From Prorocentrum cordatum (taxonomy: Eukaryota; Sar; Dinophyceae; Prorocentrales; Prorocentraceae), in assembly GCA_963575745.1 (NCBI GenBank), contig CAUYUJ010000677.1, positions 2,501-66,500 on the forward strand: DNA of 64,000 nucleotides, given 5' to 3'. Below, piece by piece: positions 1 to 11,150 of the stretch. The notes beneath the pieces are model-generated. The model did not search any database. It saw nothing but the letters and a program-made list of their open reading frames with translations, and was not told the DNA's origin. Numbering within the stretch: position 1 is the stretch's first letter; each line of letters begins with the position of its first letter. Both the position numbers and the translations under genes were made by a program.

Positions 1-2040
1 GCGGCCCGGGCCCGCGCGAGGTCTTCGGGGCAAGCGTCATTGGGGGATGCAGTGAAAGACGCTGACATGAGGACGACGTTCGGCTCCTGGGTCGGGTGAC
101 CTATTCGTGGACGAGGATCGCCGTGGCCTTGAGCGCCCCTTCGCTCATGATTCAGCGGCCTCTTCCTGAGCCTCCCCCTTCTCCTTCTCCTCCTCCCTCG
201 CCTCCCCTCCTCCACCCCTCCTCCCTTTCGCCTTTTTTGGGGGGGCCCGTTCGCCGGAGCCCTGGAGACGGCATGCTCGACGATGCGTGCCTTCACGAGC
301 GCCAGAGGTCTGCGGCTCATGGAAAACCACGACGGGAGGTGTTTCCATATTTTCGGCCTCGAGTCTGGGGGCCCTCACCGGGCCCCAGGACGGGTCAACA
401 AGTCGAGGCGGGTTGAGAACGCGGTCCTGGGGAATGGGTCGATATCTTCGGGGGTCGATGTTGAGCAAAATCATGACGTCCGTCGGGGGGCTGGGGGGAT
501 AGGCGCAGGCGGGAGACAGTCGGGGGGGATACAGTCAAGACGCTGAAACAAGGAGCAGCCAGGGGCCGTAGGGGACGCGCTGTTCCTCTGGCGCTCCTCT
601 CGCATCCAGGCGCTGTTGGAGCCCCAGGGGGATCTCATTCTTTCGGTCGTAGCTCTACTGTGGGCTCAGGCGGGGAGGTATCGGCCCCCTGTCGCCCATG
701 CATCTCGCCGATGGGTGGCCGATGGCCCCGTCCCTGCCCAGGCACGAGCGGATTCGCTGTCGGGTGCCTATCGCCGATCTATCGGCGACGTGTCGCGGAT
801 GACAGGTCGGTGCCCCCCCCCCCTGCTCGGTCTTCGGGTCGTAGCTCGGGTCTCCAGCGGCCGCTCGGGCCGATCCGGGCACCCCCAGAACGCTCTCGGC
901 GAGGCGCAGCCGCTGGCCGGCATCCCGAGGCCAGAACACCGCGGCGATCCGTTTCTGGTGAGGCCCAAGGTGTGCTCTGGTAGGGTGTAAGAGCGTGCTT
1001 CGCACCCTCCACACCTGCCAGCCGCGGCGAGCTAATGACATCGTCAAGAAACCTCGACATCTTCGGCTCCGTTTCTCCGTGCCCGCCCTCGAACTCGGCA
1101 TCGCTCGGACTTGTGCATTGTTTCTCGGCGAAGACCATCGAGGACCACCCTCGACCATCGAGCAAAAGAGAAACACACGCGCGAAGCCGAAAAATGCACG
1201 GGACATGGACGTCCGAGCGACGGCAAGCCAACGTTGCCCCCGAGGCCTGCCGCCGCGGGGCGACGGCCCGCCCAGCGGCTGCCCGCGCGCCTCCGGGGCG
1301 CTCCGCGCCGTGCCGCGGCGGCGGACGCCGGAGCGCTCCGCCGGCGGCGCCCCGCGCGGCGGGCTGCGCCCCGGGGCGCCCGAGCTCGCGGACCTCTGCG
1401 AGCCCCTGCCCGTGCCGGCGAGCGCTGCGGCGGGCGCCGGCGCCGGCGCCCCGCCGTGCGGGCCCTGGCCGCCGACCCGCGTCGGCGGGGGCCCCGGCGG
1501 GCCGCGCCGGGGCGCGCCGGCCCAGGAGCGCCTCGGGCAGGGTCTCAGAGCCCCGAGTCATCAGGACATGGGGGCGGTCCGGTGTCTGATGCAGTCAGGG
1601 TCGCGCCTCGGAGGCCCAAGCTGGAGTTCCCCCAGACCGCAGTTATCCTATGGATTGGGGCCCCCACCGGGCCTCGGGAAACGACCCAGAATGAGAAACC
1701 GGTCCCATGTCGAGACCTTTGGGGGGTCGACGCTGTGAACAAATCAAGACGTCGGGGGTCTGGGAAGAGCGACCCTTCGCAGGAGTGACCTTTCGTGCGG
1801 GCCCACAGGGGTCCCGCCAGCCCTGACCATCGCGCTCTAACGGGTTGCATCTGGCCTCCCCCACGGCCCCCGAAGGTCACTCCTGCCCGGGGCAACTCTT
1901 GCGTGTAGCCGACTGGCGGGGGGGGCTGCTTCCGCCAGCAGGCTCGCGTTGTGCCAAAACCGCAGCGGGCAGCTTTTGGCCGTTTTCGGCCTCTGGGCGC
2001 CGCCCTGGCTGGGCCCTGGGACCGACAAACATCGACGGAA
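1..2040. other. unassigned GC-rich region
   Basis: No gene can be supported here. Open frames exist on both strands, but they overlap each other and show no recognisable domain. The block at about 1205-1555 is extremely GC-rich and is open in several frames, as expected from composition alone. A small hairpin is visible: an 8-base arm at 1119-1126 is the reverse complement of 1168-1175. An exon of an unrecognised gene in the GC-rich block cannot be excluded. Confidence 0.5.
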
Positions 2041-2160
2041 GAAACACTGACCATGACCAAGATGTCTTGGGATCGTGTCGTCGCTGATCCTGGTCATTGG
2101 TCATGGTCCATGCCGGGCGTCGCTTCGCGAGGACCAAGGTCGGCACGACGTTTCCGCGTT
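2041..2160. repeat. dispersed repeat RepA, copy 1
   Basis: This is one of three copies in the window of a diverged repeat of roughly 120-165 bp; the others are at 20815-20980 and 46905-47065. The copies share a start like gaaacactgaccatgacca and a later block like gatcttggtcatggtcca, so each copy carries inverted CATGACCA/TGGTCATG-type arms. It lies just 5' of the membrane-protein exon and overlaps its open frame, which argues that the open frame before about 2175 is not coding. Confidence 0.6.
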
Positions 2161-2240
2161 GACTCAGGAGAAACTCCGGTCCCCGAGACGGAGTCCAGAC
2201 TTGAGGAGCCGCTCCGCGAGCACAAAAAATCACGAGGCAG

Positions 2241-4235
2241 GGGGATCATTCTCGGATTCGTCGACCGAGGAGTGCCTGGAGTCGCTCGACCTGCAGCTGG
2301 GGGGGGGCCGGCAGCCGAGCGAGGAGCGGCCCAAGGCCTCGGGCGGGCTGGGACCAGCTTCCGCCGCCGGCGCTGGCGGCGAGGCAGCGGACGCAGCCGC
2401 GGCCGTGGCCGGCCAGGGTGGCGACGCCTGCCGGGCTGGCGCTGGTGGCATGGTGCACGTGCACCTGACCAGGGAGGAGGTGGGCGGAGGCGCGGGGCGG
2501 CGGCTGGGGATCGAGGTGCTCGAGGCGGCGGCCGAGCGGGGCATCCGCGTCACGGCCATCCACGAGGGCGGGCTGGTCGCTGCGTGGAACGCGCAGCGCG
2601 CCGAGGGCCGCCTGCTCGCTGGGGACGTGATCTTGGAGGTCAACGGGCAGACGGAGGACCTGACGTCTGTCCTGTCCCAGGCCGCTGCCAGAGGAGAGCC
2701 CCTCGACATCCTCGCGGCCGTGCCCAAGGGCGCCGCGCGCCCCGGCGCTGGCGCTGCTCACGAGCTCGGCCGCGCCGCGCACGTGCTCGCCCTACCGACC
2801 CGCATGACCGCGGTGAATGGCGTGCCACAGGAGTCTCGCGAGCAGCGCCGCGTCTGTCCGCTGGCGACCTCGCCCTGTCTGCCCTCCAGCCTGCCCTCGT
2901 GCGGCACCGAGCCCTCTGGCTGCAGGTGCGAGCCCACCCGCGCGGGCACCGAGCCCGCCAGCGAGCGCTGCAGCTGCACAGCGGGCACCAGCAGCGAGTC
3001 CACCCAGCAGGCGGAAGGGCCACCCCGCCGAGCGAGCCGCGGCGGCAGCGTGGGCCCACCGCCCCAGTCGGACGTGAGCCATCTGGCCGCCCACAGCAGC
3101 GGCTGCATGAGCGAGCCGCTGCCGCTGGGGCGGATCGACCCGGCGCGGTTCAACTCGTCGTCGTCGACGCAGTCCCCGAGGCGCAGGTCGCACTCGAGTT
3201 CCTCTCTCGGACTTCCAGCGGTGCAGACGGTGCAGACGGTGCGGCACCAGCGCGAAGATGGGCTGGTAGAGGCGATGGTCAACGACCAGGGCTCGCTCGT
3301 CTCTGATGGCTCGTTCTGCACCGTGGACTCGCTGGGACCGGAGGGCCACGTGAGCGCGCCGTTGTGGCTCCGCATCTGCGGCATCCTGCCGTGGGGCCAG
3401 CGAGGGGTGACCACAAGCTCGGCCCTCCGCTCCTGCTACTGGCACCTCGTGCTCGTGTCGGTGGTGCTCATCGTCTGCTTCCTCGCGTTCGCGGCGGTCT
3501 ACGCGCCGTCTGGGTCGTGCAAGCACGAGGCGTGCCTGGGCTACGCCCAGATCACCGACCTGGCCCTGGCGGTGGGCAGCCTCCTGGGGCTCCTCGCGAT
3601 GCAGTCCCTGTCGTCCCTGGGCATCCTCGGCAGCGCGGAGTCCATCCTCGTGGCCTACGCGCGCAGGCAGGAGATCACCGGGGCCTGGTCGGCTGCCGTG
3701 AGGGGCCACAGCGCGCGGCTGGCTGGCCTCTGGGCGTGCAGCGCTGCCCTGCGGCTCGTCTCGCTGGTGGGGGGGCCCTGGCCCTCGCCCCTGGACGTGG
3801 CCACGGCGGGGTGCTACGCCGTGACCAGCCTGGTGTTCCTCGGCGTCGTGAGCGGCATCCTCCACGTGAGCTGCGCCCTCACCCTGGTCATCGACTCGTA
3901 CGCCACACACTTCGACGGCGCGCACTTCCGGCTGGAGACGAGCGTGCACGAGTGGAACCTGCTGCAGGCGGTGCTGCGCAAGGTGTCGGGGGCGGCCGAG
4001 CGGGGCTTCATGGCGGTGCAGAGCACCGCCGTCGCACTGGTCACGGGCGTGATGCTGGCAGCGCGGGGCCCTCTTCGCGGCGAGGCTGTCGGCGAGGCAG
4101 TCGGGGCCGGCGACGCGGCGTGGCTGTCCTCCGCGGCGCTGCTGGTCGTGGGCGCGGCGTTCATCTTCTTCAAGACCGCGGAGGTCTCGGAGAGGTGCAT
4201 GCGCATGCCGTCCGTGATCAATTCTTTGAACTTCG
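2241..4235 (+). CDS. PDZ-like domain plus multi-pass membrane protein, exon 1
   Basis: This is the only host gene I can support. The frame is open from 2075, but that position is GTG and lies in a dispersed repeat. The first in-frame ATG is 2450. A plausible splice acceptor (AG at 2239-2240) would let the exon begin at 2241, so a 5' exon may be missing. Numbering from ATG 2450, residues 1-93 look like a PDZ domain, with a RRLGIEV-type binding loop and AGDVILEVNGQ. Residues 94-330 form a low-complexity Ser/Cys/His-rich linker. Hydrophobic segments lie near 332-352, 367-386, 424-442, 450-483, 521-538 and 557-574. The exon probably ends at 4235 inside a Gly codon and joins exon 2 at 5981. Unspliced reading would add 15 unrelated residues before a stop at 4280-4282. 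The function is unknown. A membrane scaffold or channel-like role is only inference. Confidence 0.72.
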
Positions 4236-4584
4236 GCGATCGAGGAGCACCAAACTGCAGACACTCCACTCCTGTAAACTAGACATCGGATGCCGACCTA
4301 CTTTATCCGAGACCTAGTTTTTCCGAGTCAAAATTTATTGAGCCAGGGCCTCAGCACGAAGCGTGTTCCAGGAGCGTTGCTGATATTATCTAATTGAACG
4401 TCCTTGGAGGGGGCAGACATCGCCGCACCACCATTTTTGGATCCTGGAGACTGGGAGCGGCGGCCGCTCCGCGCGCGCGCGAATAGGAGATGTTCTGGTG
4501 CTGGTGCTGGTGCTTCCGCTTGGAGGCCTCGTGGGGCTCTATGCTCTATGGCGAGGACATCGGGCTCCTCAGCGAGCTCTCCGT

Positions 4585-4810
4585 CATATGACCCTGAGCC
4601 CAGGACGGCCGCAGAGAGGCTGGAGGAACTGGAAGCACCGAGCTCTGTGTCGTACGACCCTGAGGCCAGGACGGCCGCAGAGAGGCTGGAGGAACTGAAA
4701 CAACCGTCGGGTTCGTCCCAGAAAGCGCGCCGAGGAGTGTCTTTCACATGACCCTGAGGCTAGGATGGCTGCAGAGAGGCGGGAGAAGCTCAAACAATCC
4801 GTCGGGTTCG
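4585..4810. repeat. degenerate tandem repeat inside intron
   Basis: There are three degenerate copies, starting near 4588, 4653 and 4747. They share the block tatgaccctgagcccaggac, followed by a cggccgcagagaggctggag-type segment. Copy spacing is about 65 and 94 bp. It is open in some frames but has no coding signature. Confidence 0.7.
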
Positions 4811-5640
4811 TCCCAGGGGGATCTCTGGAGGGGCCCAAAAAGGAGCCGGAATGGGTCAAGTGCGGCGACTTGGGGTGAACGATGAAAACGGGAAGGGGAA
4901 AAAAGCAGTCCGGGTTTGTTTGAGGCTCCTGGAAGAGCCCCTGCTCTGAGGGGGCGCCCCAGATGGGCGAAATACGGTGCCAAGAAGGTGGCCAGACGGC
5001 GCAGGATGGGTCCCTGAGGCTGTCAGGATGGTCGTAGAGAGCATGCCCGGGTTCTAAGATGGCCGCAAGAGCCATGCACGGGAGCTCCGAGAGAGGCGCA
5101 AGGAGAAGTGCGAGAAGGCCAGAATCATCAACATCTTATGTGTGTTTACGATGCTTTTTTCTTGTTGGGGTGTTCTGGTGTATGTGGCTCGAAAAGAGGT
5201 GGAAAGGCATCTGAAACGGCTCAAAGTGGCCTGAAGGAGGGTGAAAATGAGCCCAGGAGAGACTCAGGAGGCCCGAAACGCCGGCCCAGTGGGCTCCTGG
5301 AGAGGTCTCTGAGAGCGCCCGGCGGCGCCTGGAAGGCGAGCACGTGAAAGGGGGGTCGTCTGGGCACGGAACTGGCGGCCAGGCGGCGCCCCCCCGGCCG
5401 CAGCCAGGGCCTGCGGGCCGGCGGAATGAGCGAGGCGCGGGGAGGACCCCAGGATGGGGTTGCGAGGGCGCAGAGGCAGGGGTAGGTATGACAAGCGCGC
5501 TGGGGAGAAGACTTACGCGAAGCGCTATTGAAGGCCATGCTGTGGATCTCACACGCCGCACCCAGCGGGGCGCGTGTTGGGGCCTCTTGGGGACCTCTGG
5601 GAGGCAATTCTGAGGCCTCTTGGGGGCCTCTTGGGGGCCT

Positions 5641-5945
5641 CGGCCAGTCGGCCAGTCGGCCAGTCGGGGAGTCGGCCAGTCGGCCAGTCGGCCAGTCGGC
5701 CAAACGGCCAGTCGGCCAGTCGGGGAGTCGGCCAGTCGGCCAGTTGGCCAGTCGGGGAGTCGGCCAGTCGGGGAGTCGGCCAGTCGGCCAGTCGGCCAGT
5801 CGGGGAGTCGGGGAGTCGGCCAGTCGGCCAGTCGGCCAGTCGGGGAGTCGGCCAGTCGGCCAGTCGGCCAGTCGGCCAGTCGGCCAGTCGGCCAGTCGGC
5901 CAGTCGGGGAGTCGGGGAGTCGGCCAGTCGGGGAGTCGGGGAGTT
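5641..5945. repeat. 8-bp two-variant minisatellite in intron
   Basis: About 38 units of 8 bp alternate irregularly between ggccagtc and ggggagtc, with two diverged units (near 5701 and 5743). Because 8 is not a multiple of 3, all frames on both strands stay open and give Ser/Arg/Val/Gly-rich periodic peptides. These are artefacts and not genes. Confidence 0.95.
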
Positions 5946-5980
5946 CATCTCGGCACCGTAAAATTTTCCAAATGCTCTAG

Positions 5981-6153
5981 GTGAGTGCGTCGACGCTCGG
6001 AGGCACTATCTGGTGGAGTTTATCAAGTACAGTGCCGCAGGGTTCTACGTCTGGGAGGTGCGCCTTACGGCCGCGGTCGCGCTGAAGCTGACGTACTTCT
6101 GCTGCATCCTGGCCTTTGCAGGCCTCAGCCAGCTGTACGCACAGGATCTCTGA
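5981..6153 (+). CDS. PDZ-like/multi-pass membrane protein, terminal exon
   Basis: Read in the frame where codons start at 5983 (GAG), this gives 56 residues plus the split Gly and stops at TGA 6151-6153. It contains VEFIKYSAAGFYVWEVRLTA followed by a hydrophobic segment of about 20 residues ending LSQLYAQDL, which would be the seventh membrane segment of the protein. It begins directly after CTAG (5977-5980). In multi-pass proteins of this type known from dinoflagellates, a segment like this follows an INSxNFG-type motif, which is exactly what ends exon 1. The spliced product from ATG 2450 would be 652 residues. The exon is too short to stand out as an ORF on its own. Confidence 0.72.
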
Positions 6154-8394
6154 ACTTCTCCCGCATGTAGACCGTCTTTTTCATCTAGCGGTTTGCGCCT
6201 GCCTATATCAACGAGTGGCTCGCATGGGCCGCCTCTTTCTCCTCCTTCTCCTCTTCCTCTTCCCTCGTCCTCCTCACTCCTCCTTCCTGTCGCAACTGCA
6301 TTGTCGATTTGACGGTTCATAGCATGGGTTTGCCTATTGCAGGCCGGCTTGTGCGGTGCGACCTTTGGATTCGCAATGTGGTTGCGTCACCCGCGGTGTC
6401 TTTGCGTGGAACAGATGACAAAGTGGCCAGTGCAAGGATAACGTACCGCGCCGGGCCAGTCTCCTGTCCGACAGAGGGTGCTTGCCTGTCTGGAGGGGGC
6501 TGGCATGACAAATTAAGGTGGTGATGAGGAGGAAGCGGAGGTCCTAGCAGCATGGGGAACTCAGCGTCTCGTGATCCTGCGAGGGCGCATGACAGTTCTG
6601 TGGAAGCCCTGTCGCGACAGCGTGGACAGGTCTTGGTTTGACCGGCCGTCCAGCGCTGTTCGTTGTCCTGGCGCGTTTTTTGAACGGCTGGCCTCCAAGT
6701 TGTCATACCCACTGTTTTCTTACGGTCAGGATCTTTGGCTTAGCGTGTCGCGACGCCCGTGCTGGCCCATCGCGCTTCCGCGCGAAACGCAGACCGCGCC
6801 GCCGTCTCCAAGCGTCAACGTCCCGAGCTTTTTCCAGCCTTCCGCTCCGCTGAGTGGAGCGACACGCCATGATCTTGCAAGGCACAGAGTGTCGCCAGGA
6901 CCGCGGCCGCGACACGCTAAGCAAACATTTCTGACCGTACCGCTCTTTCTCCTCCTTCTGCTACTGCCGAGGCCACCTCGTGGCCGACTCGTTGACACCC
7001 ACTTGAGGGTCCGACGAGTTTGAGCCAACAGCCTATAGGCCTAATACAGCTTGCACCACCACACAGCTTACACCACATAGCTTTCACATTCACCGTGCAA
7101 CAACTGCTTACTCCCATGGCTTTCGTGCTTTGCGCGTGCATTTGCTCGTGCACAGCAAATACTGTGCTGGGAGTCGTTTCAAGCTGCGTCATGCTCGGGC
7201 CCCACACGCGGTGCTCTGGAGCATGTGCCCGACCCACACGTCCATTGATTACGGACTCGACCCGGGTGCAGTTTGCACAAGAGAAGATGGGGAGAGGTGA
7301 GAAAGAGCAGGGTGAGGAGCACGAGGAGGATGTGGATGACACGTGCCACCTGCCCTTTCTCGCGGATGCTGTTGGACATCCGATAGCGGAGCGCACCCTG
7401 CTCATACACTGGCGCATGGCCTCTTGCCTCTCCCAGGCGCGACAATGCAGCATGCTGTTTCCCAGAGCCGGCCTGCAACAGTTCACAGCTTCTGCGAGGC
7501 CGTCACTCCTGGTCCTCCTTCTCCTTCTCCTCCTCTTCTATTTATCTAGCTTTTTGCTTGTCCCGATCCTGTGCGCAAGTGCACCCGAGTGAAGAGTTGG
7601 CGGCCCAGATTCTTCCCCTGACAATCGCGCCTTCCTCATTCATGCAGACGCCATTCATAGGTACTGTCCTCCTCTTGGGGGAACTTCGTGGATCGCTTGA
7701 GGAGCACAGCATACACGTTTGGAGCTCCGCGCTGGACTTCCCTGGACTTCCCTGGCGCATGTTTTTGAAATTGGCGCTGGACTTCCCTGGCGAGCTCCAT
7801 GGGGTCAGAATTTGTCAGCTCTTGGGGCGACCTGTTCGACCTGCACTGCTTAACCTGCGACGCAACTTCTGCCAGTGGCCATGCAGAGGTAATGGACTTG
7901 CCGACCCGCCTGCAGTGCCACGTAAGGGCGCACCATGCCATGGCAACGTTTTTGGCCACTGGTTTGCATGGGCGTGCCCTCCGCCTTCTCGTCCAGTAGG
8001 GGCTTTTCTCTCTTTGCTTCGGAGAAGAGACGACGGCCCAAACATAAACCTTCAGAGGTCACGCGGATTTCTGGGGTCGTCGCTGGAGACCCTTCATGGC
8101 GCGGAGCGCGCCAGGGGCGGCGCCAGAGGCGCCGCTAGGGAGTCCAGCTGCGAGTGCCGGTTTTTTGCGAGGGGTCTGCTCTATGCGGAAAAAGTGCCAG
8201 AGAGCAAACCGGAGTATGACAGAGTTTGTAATTACGTATATATCGCCTGTGGCGAGTCACGGCCGCCCCTTACCTTTTTGGAAGCGCCAGCGCCGTGAAT
8301 CGTCAAGAGAAATGCTGCCACGCTAGTGGATTGCGTGCTCTAAGCTGTCAGGGAAACCACTCGGGGTACACTGGAGAGGGCTCCTGTCTTGGGT
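6154..8394. other. unassigned region 3' of the membrane-protein gene
   Basis: No gene is supported. There are several CTC/CCT-rich tracts (near 6240, 6950 and 7520) and short direct repeats such as ctggacttccctgg near 7733-7790. The start may hold the 3' UTR of the upstream gene. Confidence 0.5.
8096..8133 (-). repeat. core of short inverted-repeat element, third copy
   Basis: This 38-bp core is the reverse complement of the central GC-rich core of the elements at 30361-30530 and 30811-30953 (key block gcgccaggggcggcgcc on the plus strand here). The flanking arms seen in the other two copies are not recognisable, so this may be a decayed copy. Confidence 0.5.
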
Positions 8395-8560
8395 CTGCAA
8401 TGGTGCTCTCTTCTTGTATTTGAGGTCTTCCTTGGGGCCTTGCCGTCTGGCTCCTTTAGGGGTCGTCTTGGGGCCTCTCTGGGCCGTCTTGGGGCCCCCC
8501 ACTGTTGTCTTGGGCTCTCTTGGGCCGTCCCGGGGCCCTGTACGGTAGTTTCGTGTCTTG
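8395..8560. repeat. degenerate TCTTGGGGCC-type minisatellite
   Basis: Short units related to gtcttggggcc are repeated irregularly at a spacing of about 10-25 bp. The same family recurs at 9345-9535, 10290-10435 and 28130-28265, and a few units precede the intron array near 5580-5640. Confidence 0.65.
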
Positions 8561-8944
8561 TCGACCAGCGGCGACCCCGCCGCGGGCCTTCAATATTGAA
8601 CGCCGCCAGGGACCCAGATTCGGTCGGTATTGAACGATCTGACGTTCTGGAAAGGCCGATCGTTCAAGGTTGACCGATCCCCGCGGTGTCAGATTCCAAC
8701 GCCCTGGTCGACACGACACAAACCCACAGTACGGACATCTTAGGGTCTTTTTTGGGTCCTCTTTAGATTTATTTGAATTCCTTTTGGCCAGTCTTGGGGG
8801 CTTGGACCGCCTTGGACGCTCTGAAGACCGAACAGGGGAGACTCCGAACAAGATTGAGCAACATTCCCCAATCAGTGCTTGCACTGAAGGGGTCCTAGCG
8901 GATATTGAAAGATTTGACGAAAGTTCCGGGCCGATTTCGGTAGG

Positions 8945-9060
8945 CGGCCGGGTTCTCGGGTTCCGTGTTCCGGGTTCCCGGATTTCCGGTTGCTGGTTCC
9001 GGGACGATTTCAGAGGGCGGCGGGGTTCCCGGGTTTCCGGGTTCCAGGGTTTTTGGTCGA
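8945..9060. repeat. CGGGTTCC-type minisatellite
   Basis: The stretch contains irregular repeats of gggttccgggttcccgg-like units of about 8-10 bp. It has no coding content. Confidence 0.7.
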
Positions 9061-9084
9061 TCTCCTTTTCGATCGGCCTCATTT

Positions 9085-9310
9085 CGATCTCATTACCCAC
9101 CTCTCCATCGATTTCACCATCGATATCACAATCGATCTCATTATCGATCTCACAATCGATCTCACTATGGATCGAGCGAGCGATCTCACAATCGATCTCA
9201 CTCAATCGACTTCACTGTCGGTCTCGTGGTCGACCTTACTATCGTCCTCACTATTGATCCCACTATCGATCGCACTACCGATCTCACAATCGATCTCAAG
9301 ATCCAGATCA
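9085..9310. repeat. 12-bp ATCGATCTCACA minisatellite
   Basis: Units close to atcgatctcaca repeat about 16-18 times with point changes. The array contains many ClaI-like ATCGAT palindromes. The open frames across it are repeat translations. Confidence 0.85.
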
Positions 9311-9344
9311 CAAATTCTCAAACCATCCTTTGTGTCTTGTTTTC

Positions 9345-9535
9345 AGCGACATGGGTCTCTTGGGCCGACCTCGAGGGCCCCCAAGACGGCCCAATAGACC
9401 CCCAAAGAGTCCTTGAACTCTCTTGAAGCCATCTTGGTCCACCTTGACTGGGAATCGTTTTGGAGGTCATGATGGGCCGTCTTGGACCGTCTTGGAGACC
9501 AGGGTCGACCATCATAGCCATCTTGGAGCGATTCT
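9345..9535. repeat. degenerate TCTTGGGGCC-type minisatellite
   Basis: Contains repeated cttgg/ccaag units in both orientations, such as gggccgtcttggaccgtctt. It belongs to the same dispersed family as 8395-8560. Confidence 0.55.
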
Positions 9536-9614
9536 TCTGAAGTGTAGCTTTGCCTAAGGGGTCCCTCCTTGCTTGTTGTGAAGCACCAGTGGGTGCTGAG
9601 CCCAAATGTTTCCT

Positions 9615-10010
9615 CGCGGTTCCTAGTTCTTGTTTCCTTGCAAGGGCCTTCCCGGGGGATCCTAGGTTTTGTTCCTTTACAAGGGCCCATGGTTCCTCGG
9701 TCTTGTTCTACTGCGAGGGTTCCTCGGGTTCTCCTGTTTTGTTTCCTTACGTTCCCGGGTCTTGTTCCTTGCTTTGAGGCCCCGGGTTTCCTGGTCTTGC
9801 TCCTCCGGTTCCCCAGCTTGGTTTCCTTACGAGGGTTCCTCGGATTCCCAGTCTTGTTTCCTGCTCGGGTTCCTCGCGTTCCGCCGTCTTTTTTCTTGCT
9901 TGGGTTCCTCGGGTTCCCTGGTCTGGTTCCTTTCTTGAGTTCCTCGAGTTCCTCAGGGTGCCTGGTCTTGCTCCTTGCTTGGGTTCTTCGGGTTCCCCGG
10001 TCTTGCTGCT
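9615..10010. repeat. GGTTCCTCGGGTTCCC minisatellite
   Basis: About 400 bp of degenerate units of roughly 28-32 bp built from ggttcctcgggttccctggt and cttgtttccttgc-like segments. The long open frames on both strands are produced by the repeat. Confidence 0.85.
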
Positions 10011-10289
10011 CGGACCCCCCAGCACTGCAAAGCCATGCCGAGCAGTGTCGAGCACTGCGCCCACCCATGCCATAGGAAACTTTCCCCTGATTGGGGTCGC
10101 GCTGGGTTCATCTTGATGTTGAGATCGGTGTGTGGGGGCGGCGGGACCGGTCGAGAACAAGTGGGAACCTTCGCGAAGGGACAGCGAGCTTTTCTAAACT
10201 GCAGCACGCCACGCATCCTTTGACCGCTCTGTGGGGGCGTCGGATTTCGTGAGTTCTGGCCCATCCCGCCACTGTCTGGGTCGTGGGCA

Positions 10290-10435
10290 AGAGGCTCTTT
10301 GGAGGCCTCTTGGGGTCTCTTGGAAGACGTCTTGAAGCCTCCTGGAGACCTCCTGGGCCCCTGTTGGGGGCCTCGGGCGCCGTCTTGGGGCACTTCTGGG
10401 AGCCTTTGGGGTCGAGAACGCTTTGGAAGCGCGCA
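10290..10435. repeat. degenerate TCTTGGGGCC-type minisatellite
   Basis: Contains units such as ggcctcttggggtctcttgg. It is another block of the family described at 8395-8560. Confidence 0.55.
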
Positions 10436-10454
10436 CGGGGGAGCAGATTCGAGG

Positions 10455-10492
10455 TGCTCCTCCTCCTCCTCCTCCTCCTCCTCCTCCTTGAC
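10455..10492. repeat. CTC trinucleotide microsatellite
   Basis: A short, nearly perfect run of about 11 CTC units. It is typical of the many purine/pyrimidine trinucleotide tracts in this window. Confidence 0.9.
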
Positions 10493-10799
10493 CGTTTCCG
10501 TCGCCTCCCCCTCCTCCCCATCCACAGATAGAGCTTTGGGGTCGAGTTTGCGTGAATTTGCAAGGTGCTTCACATCTGTTGACCCCTTGGACCGCCTCCG
10601 AGGCCTCCAAGACGGCCCAAGTGGCCGGCAGAAGAGCCTTAGAATTGTTCGTTGGGGTTACCGACGGTTCTTGAGTGTTGGAAGGCTCTTGAGGGATGTT
10701 GGTGCGGGTCTGGGCGGATTGAACTTGCCAGCGGCCCATGCGCCACACGATAAAGATTCAGACAAATGCCTGGAAATACCAGCAAGTGTGTGGTCCTGG

Positions 10800-11150
10800 C
10801 TTTAACGAACAATCTTGAGAGGGATCGTGGCCCTGGGAGTGGGCCCCGGATGATTTACGAGAGATCGCCGCCCTGGGAGCACGAATCCAGGGTAGTTAAG
10901 AAGGGATCTTTCCCCCAGAGGCGTGGATCCAGCGCATCTTACAAATGATAGTGGCTCTGGAAGCGCGGATCCAGTGCCAGTTTCGTGGCCCTGGGAGTGC
11001 GGACCCATCGTAATTCTGGAGGTGTCGTGGCCCTCGGAGCCCGGATCCAGCGTAATTCACAAGGGATCGTGGTCCCGGGAGCGCTGACCCACAAACATTT
11101 ACCAAGGATACTCGTGGCCCTTGGAACGCGAATCTAGCGTAATCTCAGAG
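10800..11150. repeat. degenerate satellite of about 45-50 bp
   Basis: Seven to eight diverged units share gatcgtggccctgggag, a cggatccagcgtaatt-like block and an acaagg-like end. Unit length varies between about 38 and 50 bp. No coding content. Confidence 0.8.

Larger units (their letters stand above)
4236..5980 (+). other. inferred 1745-bp GC-AG intron
   Basis: The intron would begin GC at 4236 and end CTAG at 5980. Splicing G(4235) to GT(5981-5982) makes a Gly codon and continues the frame into a segment that is unmistakably coding and hydrophobic. GC donors, and a G right after the acceptor AG, are well known in dinoflagellate introns. The intron holds two internal tandem arrays (4585-4810 and 5641-5945) and pyrimidine-poor sequence otherwise. 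The donor position is inferred, and a nearby alternative such as the GA at 4242 would change the junction codons. Confidence 0.65.

Noticed and set aside
779-1561. Minus-strand Ala/Arg-rich protein of 260 residues
   Set aside because: Open because of extreme GC content; a plus-strand frame is equally open and no domain is visible.
2075-2449. Translation start of the membrane protein at 2075
   Set aside because: The codon is GTG and lies inside dispersed repeat RepA; the first in-frame ATG is 2450.
5640-5946. CRISPR-like array
   Set aside because: It is a contiguous 8-bp tandem repeat without spacers, inside a eukaryotic intron.
7018-7040. Reverse-complement spliced-leader relic (ttgagccaa)
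   Set aside because: Only about 10 adjacent bases match; the rest does not align without gaps and no retroposed sequence follows.
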